Source of the DNA: an uncultured Gammaproteobacteria bacterium
GTDB taxonomy: Bacteria > Pseudomonadota > Gammaproteobacteria > Enterobacterales > Psychrobiaceae
NCBI GenBank assembly: GCA_937139475.1
Contig: CAKZQF010000138.1
Location: 24,192-88,191 of the forward strand
Length of the DNA stretch: 64,000 nucleotides
Reading direction: 5' to 3'
Both the position numbers and the translations under genes were made by a program. Shown here one piece after another: positions 18,278 to 25,670 of this stretch; positions within the stretch are counted from its first letter, which is position 1; each line of letters starts with the position of its first letter. The notes under the pieces were generated by a model, which worked only from the letters and a program-made list of their open reading frames with translations, was not told the origin of the DNA and made no database searches.

Positions 18278-18542
18278 ACTGTTTTTATAAGTGTCTAATT
18301 TTCAGTTGCTTACGTTTTAATGCAACAGGTACTACCTGTTGGTTCTTAGTCTAATTTAATAAATTTAATCAGGCGTTAGGTTTTTTGCTCTAGAATTGCT
18401 AATGCTTTGAATTATTCGGAAAAAACTTCGGTTGCAGGGGACCTTTAATTGCTCTAAATTATCCACTATCTGATTTTTTAATGAGTCGATCATTAAAATT
18501 TATTATAACAATAATCCTAAATGGAAAGTGGAGAAACGCTAC
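18278..18542 (+). other. Leader/promoter region of the DUF1302 operon
   Basis: Together with the terminator just before it, this is a gene-free stretch of more than 300 bases. It holds the palindrome at 18323-18341 and is otherwise AT-rich. I could not find a convincing -35/-10 pair; TTGCTT at 18306 and TATAAC at 18504 are isolated. GGAG at 18530-18533 is the ribosome binding site of the next gene. Confidence 0.5.
18323..18341. promoter_or_regulatory. Perfect 19-base palindrome, FadR-like operator
   Basis: Arms CAACAGGTA and TACCTGTTG flank a single central C. The inner 17 bases AACAGGTACTACCTGTT match the FadR consensus read on its complement (AACAGGTCCGACCAGTT) at 14 of 17 positions, and share AGGT-N3-ACCTGT with the fadI operator at 2776-2792. 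The GGT-N3-ACC spacing is that of the FadR branch of GntR regulators. It is the only such site upstream of the DUF1302 operon; binding by FadR is inferred. Confidence 0.6.
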
Positions 18543-20615
18543 ATGAACGTTTTTAAAAAATCCGTCCTGGCTGTTGGTGTCGGTACTGCGCTAAGTGCTT
18601 TAATGGCTCCTAACGCACAGGCAGTTGGTTTTAACTGGGGAGATATCGAAGGAAGCTTCAATTCAACTTTCTCCTACGGTATCTCTATCCGCGCGGAAAA
18701 TCGAGATTTTGATAATCAAATTGGTAAAGCCAATAATCCTCGGAATGGCTTCGACTGGAGCGGTTACTCTGCTTTAAGCAATCCTAAATACACTTCGAGT
18801 GAACTCTTTGCCCAGCCTGGCTCTTATTCAACCAATGGTGACTTAGGTAATCTAGCTTGGTCAAATGGTGAAGCCTTTAGTCAAGTTGTAAAAGGGTTAC
18901 ACGAGCTTGATTTACGTTACGAAAACTATGGTCTTTTCGTTCGTGGCATGTATTACCATGATTTTGCATTAGATGGTGGCTTAAATTACGAGCGTGAATT
19001 AGATATTGATGGTTCAGGCCCTCGCAACATTGATGTTTGTAGAGATTCTGATGCAGATGCCAACTATTGTTCTGATATTCGTCTTCTGGATGCTTACTTC
19101 ACTGCTGACTTTGATTTTGGTGAAGTACCCGTTTCTTTCCGTGTTGGCCAACAGGTAATTAGCTGGGGGGAAAGCGCACTGATTTCCCATGGTATTGCCA
19201 GTACAAATGCCGTTGATTTAGGCCGTTTACGCGCACCTGGTGCAGAACTCAAAGAAGTTTTTATTCCGCAAGGTATGGCCTGGGTTTCTGCTGGTCTAAC
19301 CGAAAACTTGTCAATGGAAGCATATTACCAGTATGAATGGCAGGGCACTGTTGTTCCTGTGGGAGGCACCTATTTTGCCTCAAATGATTTTGTCAGCGAT
19401 GGCGGTCAGTACAATCTGATTCAATTAGGATTTTCTGGCAACCCTGATATCGACGGAGATTTCTTAATCTCGGAGCTAGAAAAAGTCGCGGGTCTTGGTC
19501 TACTTGGTGCTGATGATGCGACGATGCGCAATGCAATGCTAGCGTATTCAACTAAGGTTGCGGTGCGTGCGGGCGATGTTGAGCCGGAAGATGGTGGTCA
19601 GTATGGCTTGAAATTGAGCTACTTCTTTGAAGACACTGAAGTTGCCCTATACCACATGAACTACCATAGCCGCCGTCCATTGATCTCGGGACAAGCGTCA
19701 AACTTCTCTGAAGAATCGCTACTTTCTGATGTTGATATTTTGAAAGCTAATTATGGCAGCGTAAACTACGATACGCTTAATGAGTTGGCTTCATTTACTA
19801 AAGCGATCATCGAATTTCCTGAAGATATCAAGCTTTATGGCGCTAGCTTTAATACCACATTAGGTGATACATCATTTGCTGGTGAAATATCTCACCGTCA
19901 AGATGAGCCACTACAAATAGATGATGTTGAATTACTATTTGCTGCGATGCCACAACAGCTCGCAAATGCGGGACTAAAACCTGAATTAGACGGTATCTCA
20001 CAGCTAAAGGGTACGAGTTATCCTTACCCGACAAATCCTGACGGTTCACTTGTTGGGATTAACCCCGGCGATATGGCCCATGGTTACGTTACGGTTGATA
20101 CCACCCAGGCACAATTTAACTTGGCGCATCTATTTGGTCCAACGATGGGCGCAGATAATCTAACGGTGTTTGCTGAGTTTGGTGCAATTTGGATTCATGA
20201 TATGCCGGATGCAAATGTTCTGCGCTTAAATGGTCCGGGTACAAGTCGTTCGGCGGGACAACCGGGCCTTGAAGCCTTAATGAGTGTTGTACATAACGGT
20301 GTTGAACAAAACCCGTTCCCAACTGATTTTGCTTGGGGCTATCGCATGGTAGCTAAAGCTGATTATAACAATGTATTTTCAGGGGTTAACGCTGCTACTA
20401 AACTAGTTTTCTCGCATGATGTTGATGGGATCACACCAGACCCACTATTTTTATTCACGCAAGGTGCTAAATCAATCGGTGCATCAATCGACTTCGATTA
20501 CCAAAATCGTTGGTCGGCTTCTGTAGGTTATAATGCCTTCTGGGGCGGTAAAGGCACCATCAATGCGATGGAAGATAAAGATTTCATTTCGTTTAGCATC
20601 AAATATTCAATTTAA
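18543..20615 (+). CDS. DUF1302 family outer-membrane protein
   Basis: A 690-residue secreted protein with a signal peptide (MNVFKKSVLAVGVGTALSAL, ending ANAQA-like NAQA). Alternating hydrophobic/polar strands rich in aromatic residues and Gly, and a C-terminal strand ending FISFSIKYSI, suggest an outer-membrane beta-barrel; the N terminus WGDIEGSFNSTFSYGISIRA and the FRVGQQVISWGES segment are typical of DUF1302. Function is unproven; relatives sit next to DUF1329 and MMPL transporter genes in lipid-, steroid- or hydrocarbon-related contexts. The ATG at 18543 with GGAG nine bases upstream is chosen over an in-frame GTG at 18528. It is the first gene of a four-gene operon behind the palindrome at 18323-18341. 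Confidence 0.85.
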   Translation: MNVFKKSVLAVGVGTALSALMAPNAQAVGFNWGDIEGSFNSTFSYGISIRAENRDFDNQIGKANNPRNGFDWSGYSALSNPKYTSSELFAQPGSYSTNGDLGNLAWSNGEAFSQVVKGLHELDLRYENYGLFVRGMYYHDFALDGGLNYERELDIDGSGPRNIDVCRDSDADANYCSDIRLLDAYFTADFDFGEVPVSFRVGQQVISWGESALISHGIASTNAVDLGRLRAPGAELKEVFIPQGMAWVSAGLTENLSMEAYYQYEWQGTVVPVGGTYFASNDFVSDGGQYNLIQLGFSGNPDIDGDFLISELEKVAGLGLLGADDATMRNAMLAYSTKVAVRAGDVEPEDGGQYGLKLSYFFEDTEVALYHMNYHSRRPLISGQASNFSEESLLSDVDILKANYGSVNYDTLNELASFTKAIIEFPEDIKLYGASFNTTLGDTSFAGEISHRQDEPLQIDDVELLFAAMPQQLANAGLKPELDGISQLKGTSYPYPTNPDGSLVGINPGDMAHGYVTVDTTQAQFNLAHLFGPTMGADNLTVFAEFGAIWIHDMPDANVLRLNGPGTSRSAGQPGLEALMSVVHNGVEQNPFPTDFAWGYRMVAKADYNNVFSGVNAATKLVFSHDVDGITPDPLFLFTQGAKSIGASIDFDYQNRWSASVGYNAFWGGKGTINAMEDKDFISFSIKYSI

Positions 20616-20630
20616 TGGTTGTATAAAATT

Positions 20631-21989
20631 ATGAAAAAATTAACATTAATTTCTGCTGTATCGTTCGCACTAGCGACCATGAGTGCCACTGCTGCCGTTA
20701 CGCCTGAGCAAGCAGCCAAACTTGGCAAAGAACTTACTCCGGTCGGCGCTGAGCGCGGTGCCAACAGCGATGGCTCTATCCCAGCTTGGGAAAACGGTAT
20801 TACTGCTGCACCAGCTGGTTATAGTAAAGGCGATCACCATGTCGATCCTTTTGCTGGTGATAAGGTGTTATTCACCATCACTAAAGATAATTTGGCGCAA
20901 TATAAAGATAACCTAACCGCGGGTCAGGTTAAATTATTTGAGACTTACCCTGATACATTCAAAATGAATGTATATCAAACACGCCGTAGTGCTTCTATGC
21001 CGAGCCATGTTTATGATGCAATAAAAGCTAATGCAACGAAAGCTGAGTTAGTGTTAGGCGGTAACGGTATTTCTAATGCTGTGATGGGCATTCCATTCCC
21101 GATCCCAAGTAATGGATTGGAAGTGATCTGGAATCATATCACGCGCTACCGCGGCGTTAGCGCCGAGATCACAGCGTCTCAGGCAGCACCGACAGCCTCT
21201 GGTGATTACACGTTGATGGAAATGAAAAATAGCATCAACTTTAAGTACACAGAAAAGGATATGACTGCTGAAAAATTACAGAAAGACAATGTGATTTTTA
21301 AGTATAAGCAAATCATTACTCAACCGGCACGTCTCGCTGGTACAGCACTGTTGGTTCATGAAACACTAAACCAAGATACTGAAGCCCGTAAAGCCTGGAC
21401 CTACAATACTGGTCAACGCCGTGTTCGCCGCGCGCCAAATGTTGCGTTCGACACGCCAGGGACGGCTACAGATGGTTTACGTACTACCGATGATTTCGAT
21501 ATGTACAATGGCTCGCCGTCACGTTATGAGTGGAAACTGATCGGTAAAAAGGAAGTTTATATTCCGTATAACTCTTATAAATTACATGCCAAAGGGGTCG
21601 ACTATGATAAGTTGATCACACCTGGTCATATCAATCAAGATTACGTGCGTTACGAAAAGCATCGTGTGTGGCAGGTAGAAGCTACCTTAAAAGAAGGTAT
21701 GCGTCATACTTATAAGAAACGTGTGTTCTTTATCGACGAAGATAACTGGCAGGTGTCAATTGCAGATATCTATGATAATCGTGACGAGTTATACCGCGTA
21801 GCAATGGCTCACGAGCTTAATTACTATGAACTTCCAGCATCTTGGTCAACACTTGAAGTTTTCCATGATCTGCAAGCACGCCGTTACTTAGCACAAGGAC
21901 TTGATAATAATTCGAAGATGTATAACTTCGACGCGAAGTTAAAGGACAAGGAATTTACTCAATCAGCGTTGCGTAGAGCAGGGCGCTAA
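20631..21989 (+). CDS. DUF1329 domain protein
   Basis: A 452-residue exported protein with signal peptide MKKLTLISAVSFALATMSAT and cleavage near ATAA. The mature N terminus VTPEQAAKLGKELTPVGAER and IPAWENG are diagnostic for DUF1329; later conserved parts include RRAPNVAFDTPGT, YNGSPSRYEWKLIGKKE and the C-terminal FFIDEDNWQVSIADIYDNRD. DUF1329 folds are thought to resemble LolA/LolB-type lipid-binding half-barrels, which would suit carrying a hydrophobic ligand across the periplasm; that is inference. The ATG at 20631 begins a canonical signal peptide; a TTG four codons earlier is less likely. It lies 15 bases after the DUF1302 stop and is followed by an internal hairpin. Confidence 0.87.
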   Translation: MKKLTLISAVSFALATMSATAAVTPEQAAKLGKELTPVGAERGANSDGSIPAWENGITAAPAGYSKGDHHVDPFAGDKVLFTITKDNLAQYKDNLTAGQVKLFETYPDTFKMNVYQTRRSASMPSHVYDAIKANATKAELVLGGNGISNAVMGIPFPIPSNGLEVIWNHITRYRGVSAEITASQAAPTASGDYTLMEMKNSINFKYTEKDMTAEKLQKDNVIFKYKQIITQPARLAGTALLVHETLNQDTEARKAWTYNTGQRRVRRAPNVAFDTPGTATDGLRTTDDFDMYNGSPSRYEWKLIGKKEVYIPYNSYKLHAKGVDYDKLITPGHINQDYVRYEKHRVWQVEATLKEGMRHTYKKRVFFIDEDNWQVSIADIYDNRDELYRVAMAHELNYYELPASWSTLEVFHDLQARRYLAQGLDNNSKMYNFDAKLKDKEFTQSALRRAGR

Positions 21990-22009
21990 GCGAGCAAGTT
22001 GATTGTTAG

Positions 22010-22036
22010 AAGGCCGGCAAATGCCGGCCTTGATTT
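22010..22036 (+). terminator. Intra-operon terminator-like hairpin
   Basis: A 9-bp perfect GC-rich stem AAGGCCGGC/GCCGGCCTT (22010-22018 with 22023-22031) with an AAAT loop, followed by GATTTTG. It separates the two outer-membrane/periplasmic genes from the Ycf48-like and transporter genes. The weak T-tract suggests partial termination or a 3'-end stabiliser that makes the first two products more abundant. Confidence 0.65.
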
Positions 22037-22051
22037 TGAAGAGGTGTAAAG

Positions 22052-23086
22052 TTGTTAAAGCTAAAAAAATCTAAAATACCGCTATTTGTTGCCGCGATGG
22101 TAACAAGTTGCACCACTTTGGCCTTTGAGAACCCTCAAAGCGAAAAACCAAATCATTCAGAAATGGCCGAATTGGCGTCATCATTTTTAACCACTGCTAT
22201 AACATCTGTTGCAGATAAACTGATTGCTGTGGGAGACCGAGGTCATGTTTTTGTTAATAGCGCGCAGGATTGGCAGCAAGTAACAGTGCCAAGTACTGCA
22301 TTGCTAACCAACGTAAGCTTTGCCGATAAAAATCACGGTTGGGCTGTTGGCCATGATGCCACGATACTTCATACCAGTGACGGTGGGAGCCGTTGGGAAT
22401 TACAGCAAGTCCTGCCTGAATTAGACCGCCCTTTACTTGGCGTGGCGTTTAGCGACGCAAATACTGGCGTAGCCGTTGGTGCTTACGGTATGTACTTCTC
22501 TACTCGAGATGGCGGGCAGACTTGGACTAACCAATTTCTTGATTCATTGTTACCAAAAGAAGATGTTGAATACTTAGCTGAAATCCGCGCCGAGAGTGAA
22601 GAAGAGTATCAATTTGAAATATCCTCTATTTTACCGCATTTTAATAGCATCGTTTATCTAAGTGATGGTCGCTTACTGTTAGTCGGTGAATTGGGACTTG
22701 TGGCATTTTCCAGTGATGGTGGCAAGAGCTGGCAGCGTCAAGCAGATATCTACGAAGGTTCTTTTTTTACCAGCTTAGAGAGTGACAAAGGCAGTCTGTT
22801 AGTGGCTGGTTTACGTGGCAATATGTTTCGTTCTACAGATGCCGGAGCAAGTTGGCAACAGGTTGTGCTCAACAATAAACTGAACATCAATCACCTGATT
22901 CAGCTAAAAAATGGTGACATCTACGCGTCGCAAAATAATGGCGTTGTATTAAAATCGAGTGATGATGGGGTATCGTTTTCTCAAGTGCTGCTCAGCAAGG
23001 GGCAGGACATGATGTCTGTGGCTCAAATTAATCAACAAATTTGGCTTGCAGGAAGTAAAGGCCTTAGTAAGTTCCAAGCTAAATAG
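22052..23086 (+). CDS. Ycf48/HCF136-like beta-propeller protein
   Basis: A 344-residue exported protein made almost wholly of BNR/Ycf48-type repeats: ILHTSDGGSRWE, FSTRDGGQTWTN, AFSSDGGKSWQR, FRSTDAGASWQQ and LKSSDDGVSFSQ, each preceded by a VGxxG strand, together predicting a seven-bladed propeller. The signal peptide ends in VTSC, which fits a lipobox with Cys20, so it may be a lipoprotein. Ycf48 itself assists photosystem II assembly in cyanobacteria; in heterotrophs such propellers accompany MMPL transporters and DUF1302/DUF1329 proteins, presumably as a periplasmic part of the complex. The start is TTG at 22052 with AGAGGTG just upstream. It lies 9 bases before the transporter gene. Confidence 0.82.
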   Translation: MLKLKKSKIPLFVAAMVTSCTTLAFENPQSEKPNHSEMAELASSFLTTAITSVADKLIAVGDRGHVFVNSAQDWQQVTVPSTALLTNVSFADKNHGWAVGHDATILHTSDGGSRWELQQVLPELDRPLLGVAFSDANTGVAVGAYGMYFSTRDGGQTWTNQFLDSLLPKEDVEYLAEIRAESEEEYQFEISSILPHFNSIVYLSDGRLLLVGELGLVAFSSDGGKSWQRQADIYEGSFFTSLESDKGSLLVAGLRGNMFRSTDAGASWQQVVLNNKLNINHLIQLKNGDIYASQNNGVVLKSSDDGVSFSQVLLSKGQDMMSVAQINQQIWLAGSKGLSKFQAK

Positions 23087-23095
23087 TAGGGTTTT

Positions 23096-25399
23096 ATGGA
23101 AACGATAATTAATAAAATTGAAATGTTTATCTTTCGTCAAAGAGCTTTGGTATTAAGTTTCTTTGTGATATTGACGTTGGCGCTCGCCTATCAAGCATCA
23201 CAGTTAAAAATGGATGCTGCATTTTCGAAAAATATTCCGTTAAATCATGAGTACATGAAAACTTATACCAAGCACGCCAAGGACTTTGGCGGTGCTAATA
23301 GTATAATGGTTGCTGTGCGCGCGACAGAGGGCACTATTTATACGCCAGTATTCTTTGAAGCATTAAAAAAAGTACATGATCAGTTGTACTTTATTCCAGG
23401 GATAGACCGCACCTCGGTAAAATCACTATATGCTCCTTCTACGCGATTTACCGAAGTTGTTGAAGATGGTTTTGCTGGTGGTCCAGTTATCCCCGCTGAT
23501 TTTGTTGCAGACCAAAGGGGTTTGGCTGTTGTGCAAGCCAATGTTGGTAAAGCCGGCATTGTCGGGCGACTGGTCGCCAATGACTTTAGCTCTGCGATGG
23601 TCACTGCCCGTTTGATGGAGTTTAATCCGGAAACTGGAGAAGCATTAGATACCTTGGCGTTTGCCGAGCAACTTGAGCAAGAAATTCGAGCGCAACTGGC
23701 GACAGATGATATCGATATCCACATTATCGGCTTTGCGAAAATGGCCGGCGATGTTGCCGATGGTGCTAAAGGGGTGGTTCAGTTTTTTCTATTAGCGATC
23801 GCTTTCACCGCCATTATGGTATTTTTATTCTGCCGCTCATTCATATTGACTGTTCTACCCCTTGCTTGTTCGTTGATGGCAGTCGTGTGGCAGATGGGGT
23901 TGCTAACCGTTTTGGGCTTTGGTTTAGATCCAATGTCTATTCTCGTTCCGTTTCTGGTTTTTGCGGTAGGTGTTAGCCACAGTGTACAAATGATCAACGG
24001 GGTTAAAAACAAGATAAACCTCGGCATGAACGCAAAGGAGGCTGCCGCTGCAACGTTTAGAGCATTGTTAATCCCCGGTGGTATTGCGTTACTTTCAGAT
24101 ACCATAGGTTTTATTACGCTACTGTCTATTGATATCGGTATCATACGCGAGCTTGCCATTTCTGCGAGTCTCGGTGTAGCCGTTATTATCCTGACGAATT
24201 TAGTCTTGTTGCCAGTGATCATCTCATTTTGTCGTATTAAGGCTAACCCTGACTTTGACGATACGAAACTTGATGGTGTTTGGAAAGCACTATCGGCCTT
24301 TGGTACCCGTAAAGTTGCATGGGTAGTTGTGATTTCGGCCGCGGTGCTGTTTGGTGCCGGATATTACCAATCACAGAAAATGAAAATTGGCGATTTAGAG
24401 GCGGGAGCAGCTGCGTTGCATCAATGGTCTCGATATAATCAAGACACGGCGCTGATAACTGACAGGTTCTCCGTCACTACTGATGTTATGTCGGTCATTG
24501 TAGAGTCTGGACCGGATTCTTGTACCCAATATGACGCCTTGGCGCTAATCGACAAATTCCAATGGCGCTTGAATAATGTTGAAGGCGTTCAGTCGACCAT
24601 GAGCCTGGCTAGCATTACCAAGAAAATTAATGCAGGCTATAACGAGGGCAACCCGAAATGGCGTATGCTGCCACGCACTCAAGCTACATTAGTGCAGTCT
24701 ATTGGACAGGTGCCGACAACCAGCGGACTTTTAAACCCGAGTTGTAGTGTACTGCCGGTTTATCTATTCCTGGAGGACCACAAGGCCGAGACGATTGAAC
24801 GTGTAGTTGCTGAAGTTAAAAAGCAAAGTGCATTACTAGATACTGACGTCGTTAAATTCAAGTTAGCTTCTGGACCTGTTGGGGTAATGGCTGCAACGAA
24901 TGAAGCGGTAGAAGCAGCACAAACGCCAATGATGTTTTATGTGTATGGTGCTGTCGTGTTGCTATGTTTACTGAGCTTCCGCTCGTGGCGCGCTACAGTA
25001 TCGGTTGTTTTGCCGCTGTTTGTTGTATCGACTTTGGCACAAGCCCTAATGACGTTCCTGGATATTGGCTTAACCGTTTCTACCTTACCGGTTATTGCAC
25101 TCGGTGTAGGCATTGGTGTTGATTATGGTATTTATATTCTTGCCACGATGGCTGCAGGTCTCAATAAGGGCATGAGTGTAGAGTCTGCTTACTTAACAGC
25201 CCTTAAAGAGCGCGGAACTGCTGTAATTTTCACCGGTGTGACACTCGCTATTGGTGTCAGTACGTGGTTCTTCTCTGATTTAAAATTCCAAATGGACATG
25301 GGAATCCTGCTGACCTTTATGTTTTTGGTTAACATGCTTGGGGCGATTATTGTGTTACCAGCCCTGGCCAATTTATTATGGTTCAAGCAAGGTAAATAA
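23096..25399 (+). CDS. RND-superfamily transporter of the MMPL family
   Basis: A 767-residue inner-membrane protein with the MMPL layout: one N-terminal helix (LVLSFFVILTLALAYQ), a periplasmic loop of about 185 residues, five helices (about 225-375), another helix and second periplasmic loop, then a final five-helix bundle. The IALGVGIGVDYGIYILA segment around residue 670 is the sterol-sensing-domain-like motif carrying the Asp-Tyr pair implicated in proton relay. MMPL proteins export lipids or other hydrophobic molecules. It is the last gene of the DUF1302 operon and probably its energised pump. AGGG lies near the ATG, and a strong terminator follows 30 bases after the stop. Confidence 0.88.
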   Translation: METIINKIEMFIFRQRALVLSFFVILTLALAYQASQLKMDAAFSKNIPLNHEYMKTYTKHAKDFGGANSIMVAVRATEGTIYTPVFFEALKKVHDQLYFIPGIDRTSVKSLYAPSTRFTEVVEDGFAGGPVIPADFVADQRGLAVVQANVGKAGIVGRLVANDFSSAMVTARLMEFNPETGEALDTLAFAEQLEQEIRAQLATDDIDIHIIGFAKMAGDVADGAKGVVQFFLLAIAFTAIMVFLFCRSFILTVLPLACSLMAVVWQMGLLTVLGFGLDPMSILVPFLVFAVGVSHSVQMINGVKNKINLGMNAKEAAAATFRALLIPGGIALLSDTIGFITLLSIDIGIIRELAISASLGVAVIILTNLVLLPVIISFCRIKANPDFDDTKLDGVWKALSAFGTRKVAWVVVISAAVLFGAGYYQSQKMKIGDLEAGAAALHQWSRYNQDTALITDRFSVTTDVMSVIVESGPDSCTQYDALALIDKFQWRLNNVEGVQSTMSLASITKKINAGYNEGNPKWRMLPRTQATLVQSIGQVPTTSGLLNPSCSVLPVYLFLEDHKAETIERVVAEVKKQSALLDTDVVKFKLASGPVGVMAATNEAVEAAQTPMMFYVYGAVVLLCLLSFRSWRATVSVVLPLFVVSTLAQALMTFLDIGLTVSTLPVIALGVGIGVDYGIYILATMAAGLNKGMSVESAYLTALKERGTAVIFTGVTLAIGVSTWFFSDLKFQMDMGILLTFMFLVNMLGAIIVLPALANLLWFKQGK

Positions 25400-25428
25400 A
25401 ACGTTAAGTTTTGTTAAAGTAAATGTTT

Positions 25429-25458
25429 AAAAAAGGCCAATTTTTGGCCTTTTTTTTT
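25429..25458 (+). terminator. Terminator of the DUF1302-MMPL operon
   Basis: A-run, GGCCAA stem (from 25435) pairing with TTGGCC around a 3-base loop, then nine T. The flanking A and T runs lengthen the stem. Confidence 0.93.
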
Positions 25459-25600
25459 GGCTTTTGCATATTCATTCATTAAAAATGCGTGAATTATTAA
25501 ACGCTGATAATTAACTGGTTTTAGGAGTGCTTTTTTTCTAAATAAGTCTCGAAATCACTCGGTAATTAAAATAGACTTGTACTATTAAAATAATAAACTG

Positions 25601-25624
25601 GCCAAGGAAAACACTTGGCTTTTT
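25601..25624 (+). terminator. Terminator-like hairpin in the gdhB leader
   Basis: GCCAAG (25601-25606) pairs with CTTGGC (25614-25619) across a GAAAACA loop, followed directly by five T. It lies 47 bases before the gdhB ATG and 140 bases after the previous operon's terminator, so it either ends a short RNA started in 25460-25590 or acts as an attenuator for gdhB. A second small hairpin, CCAC/GTGG with five A in the loop, lies at 25638-25650. Confidence 0.6.
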
Positions 25625-25670
25625 AGTTCAGAGACACCCACAAAAAGTGGTTAACTTAGGAAACAAGACT

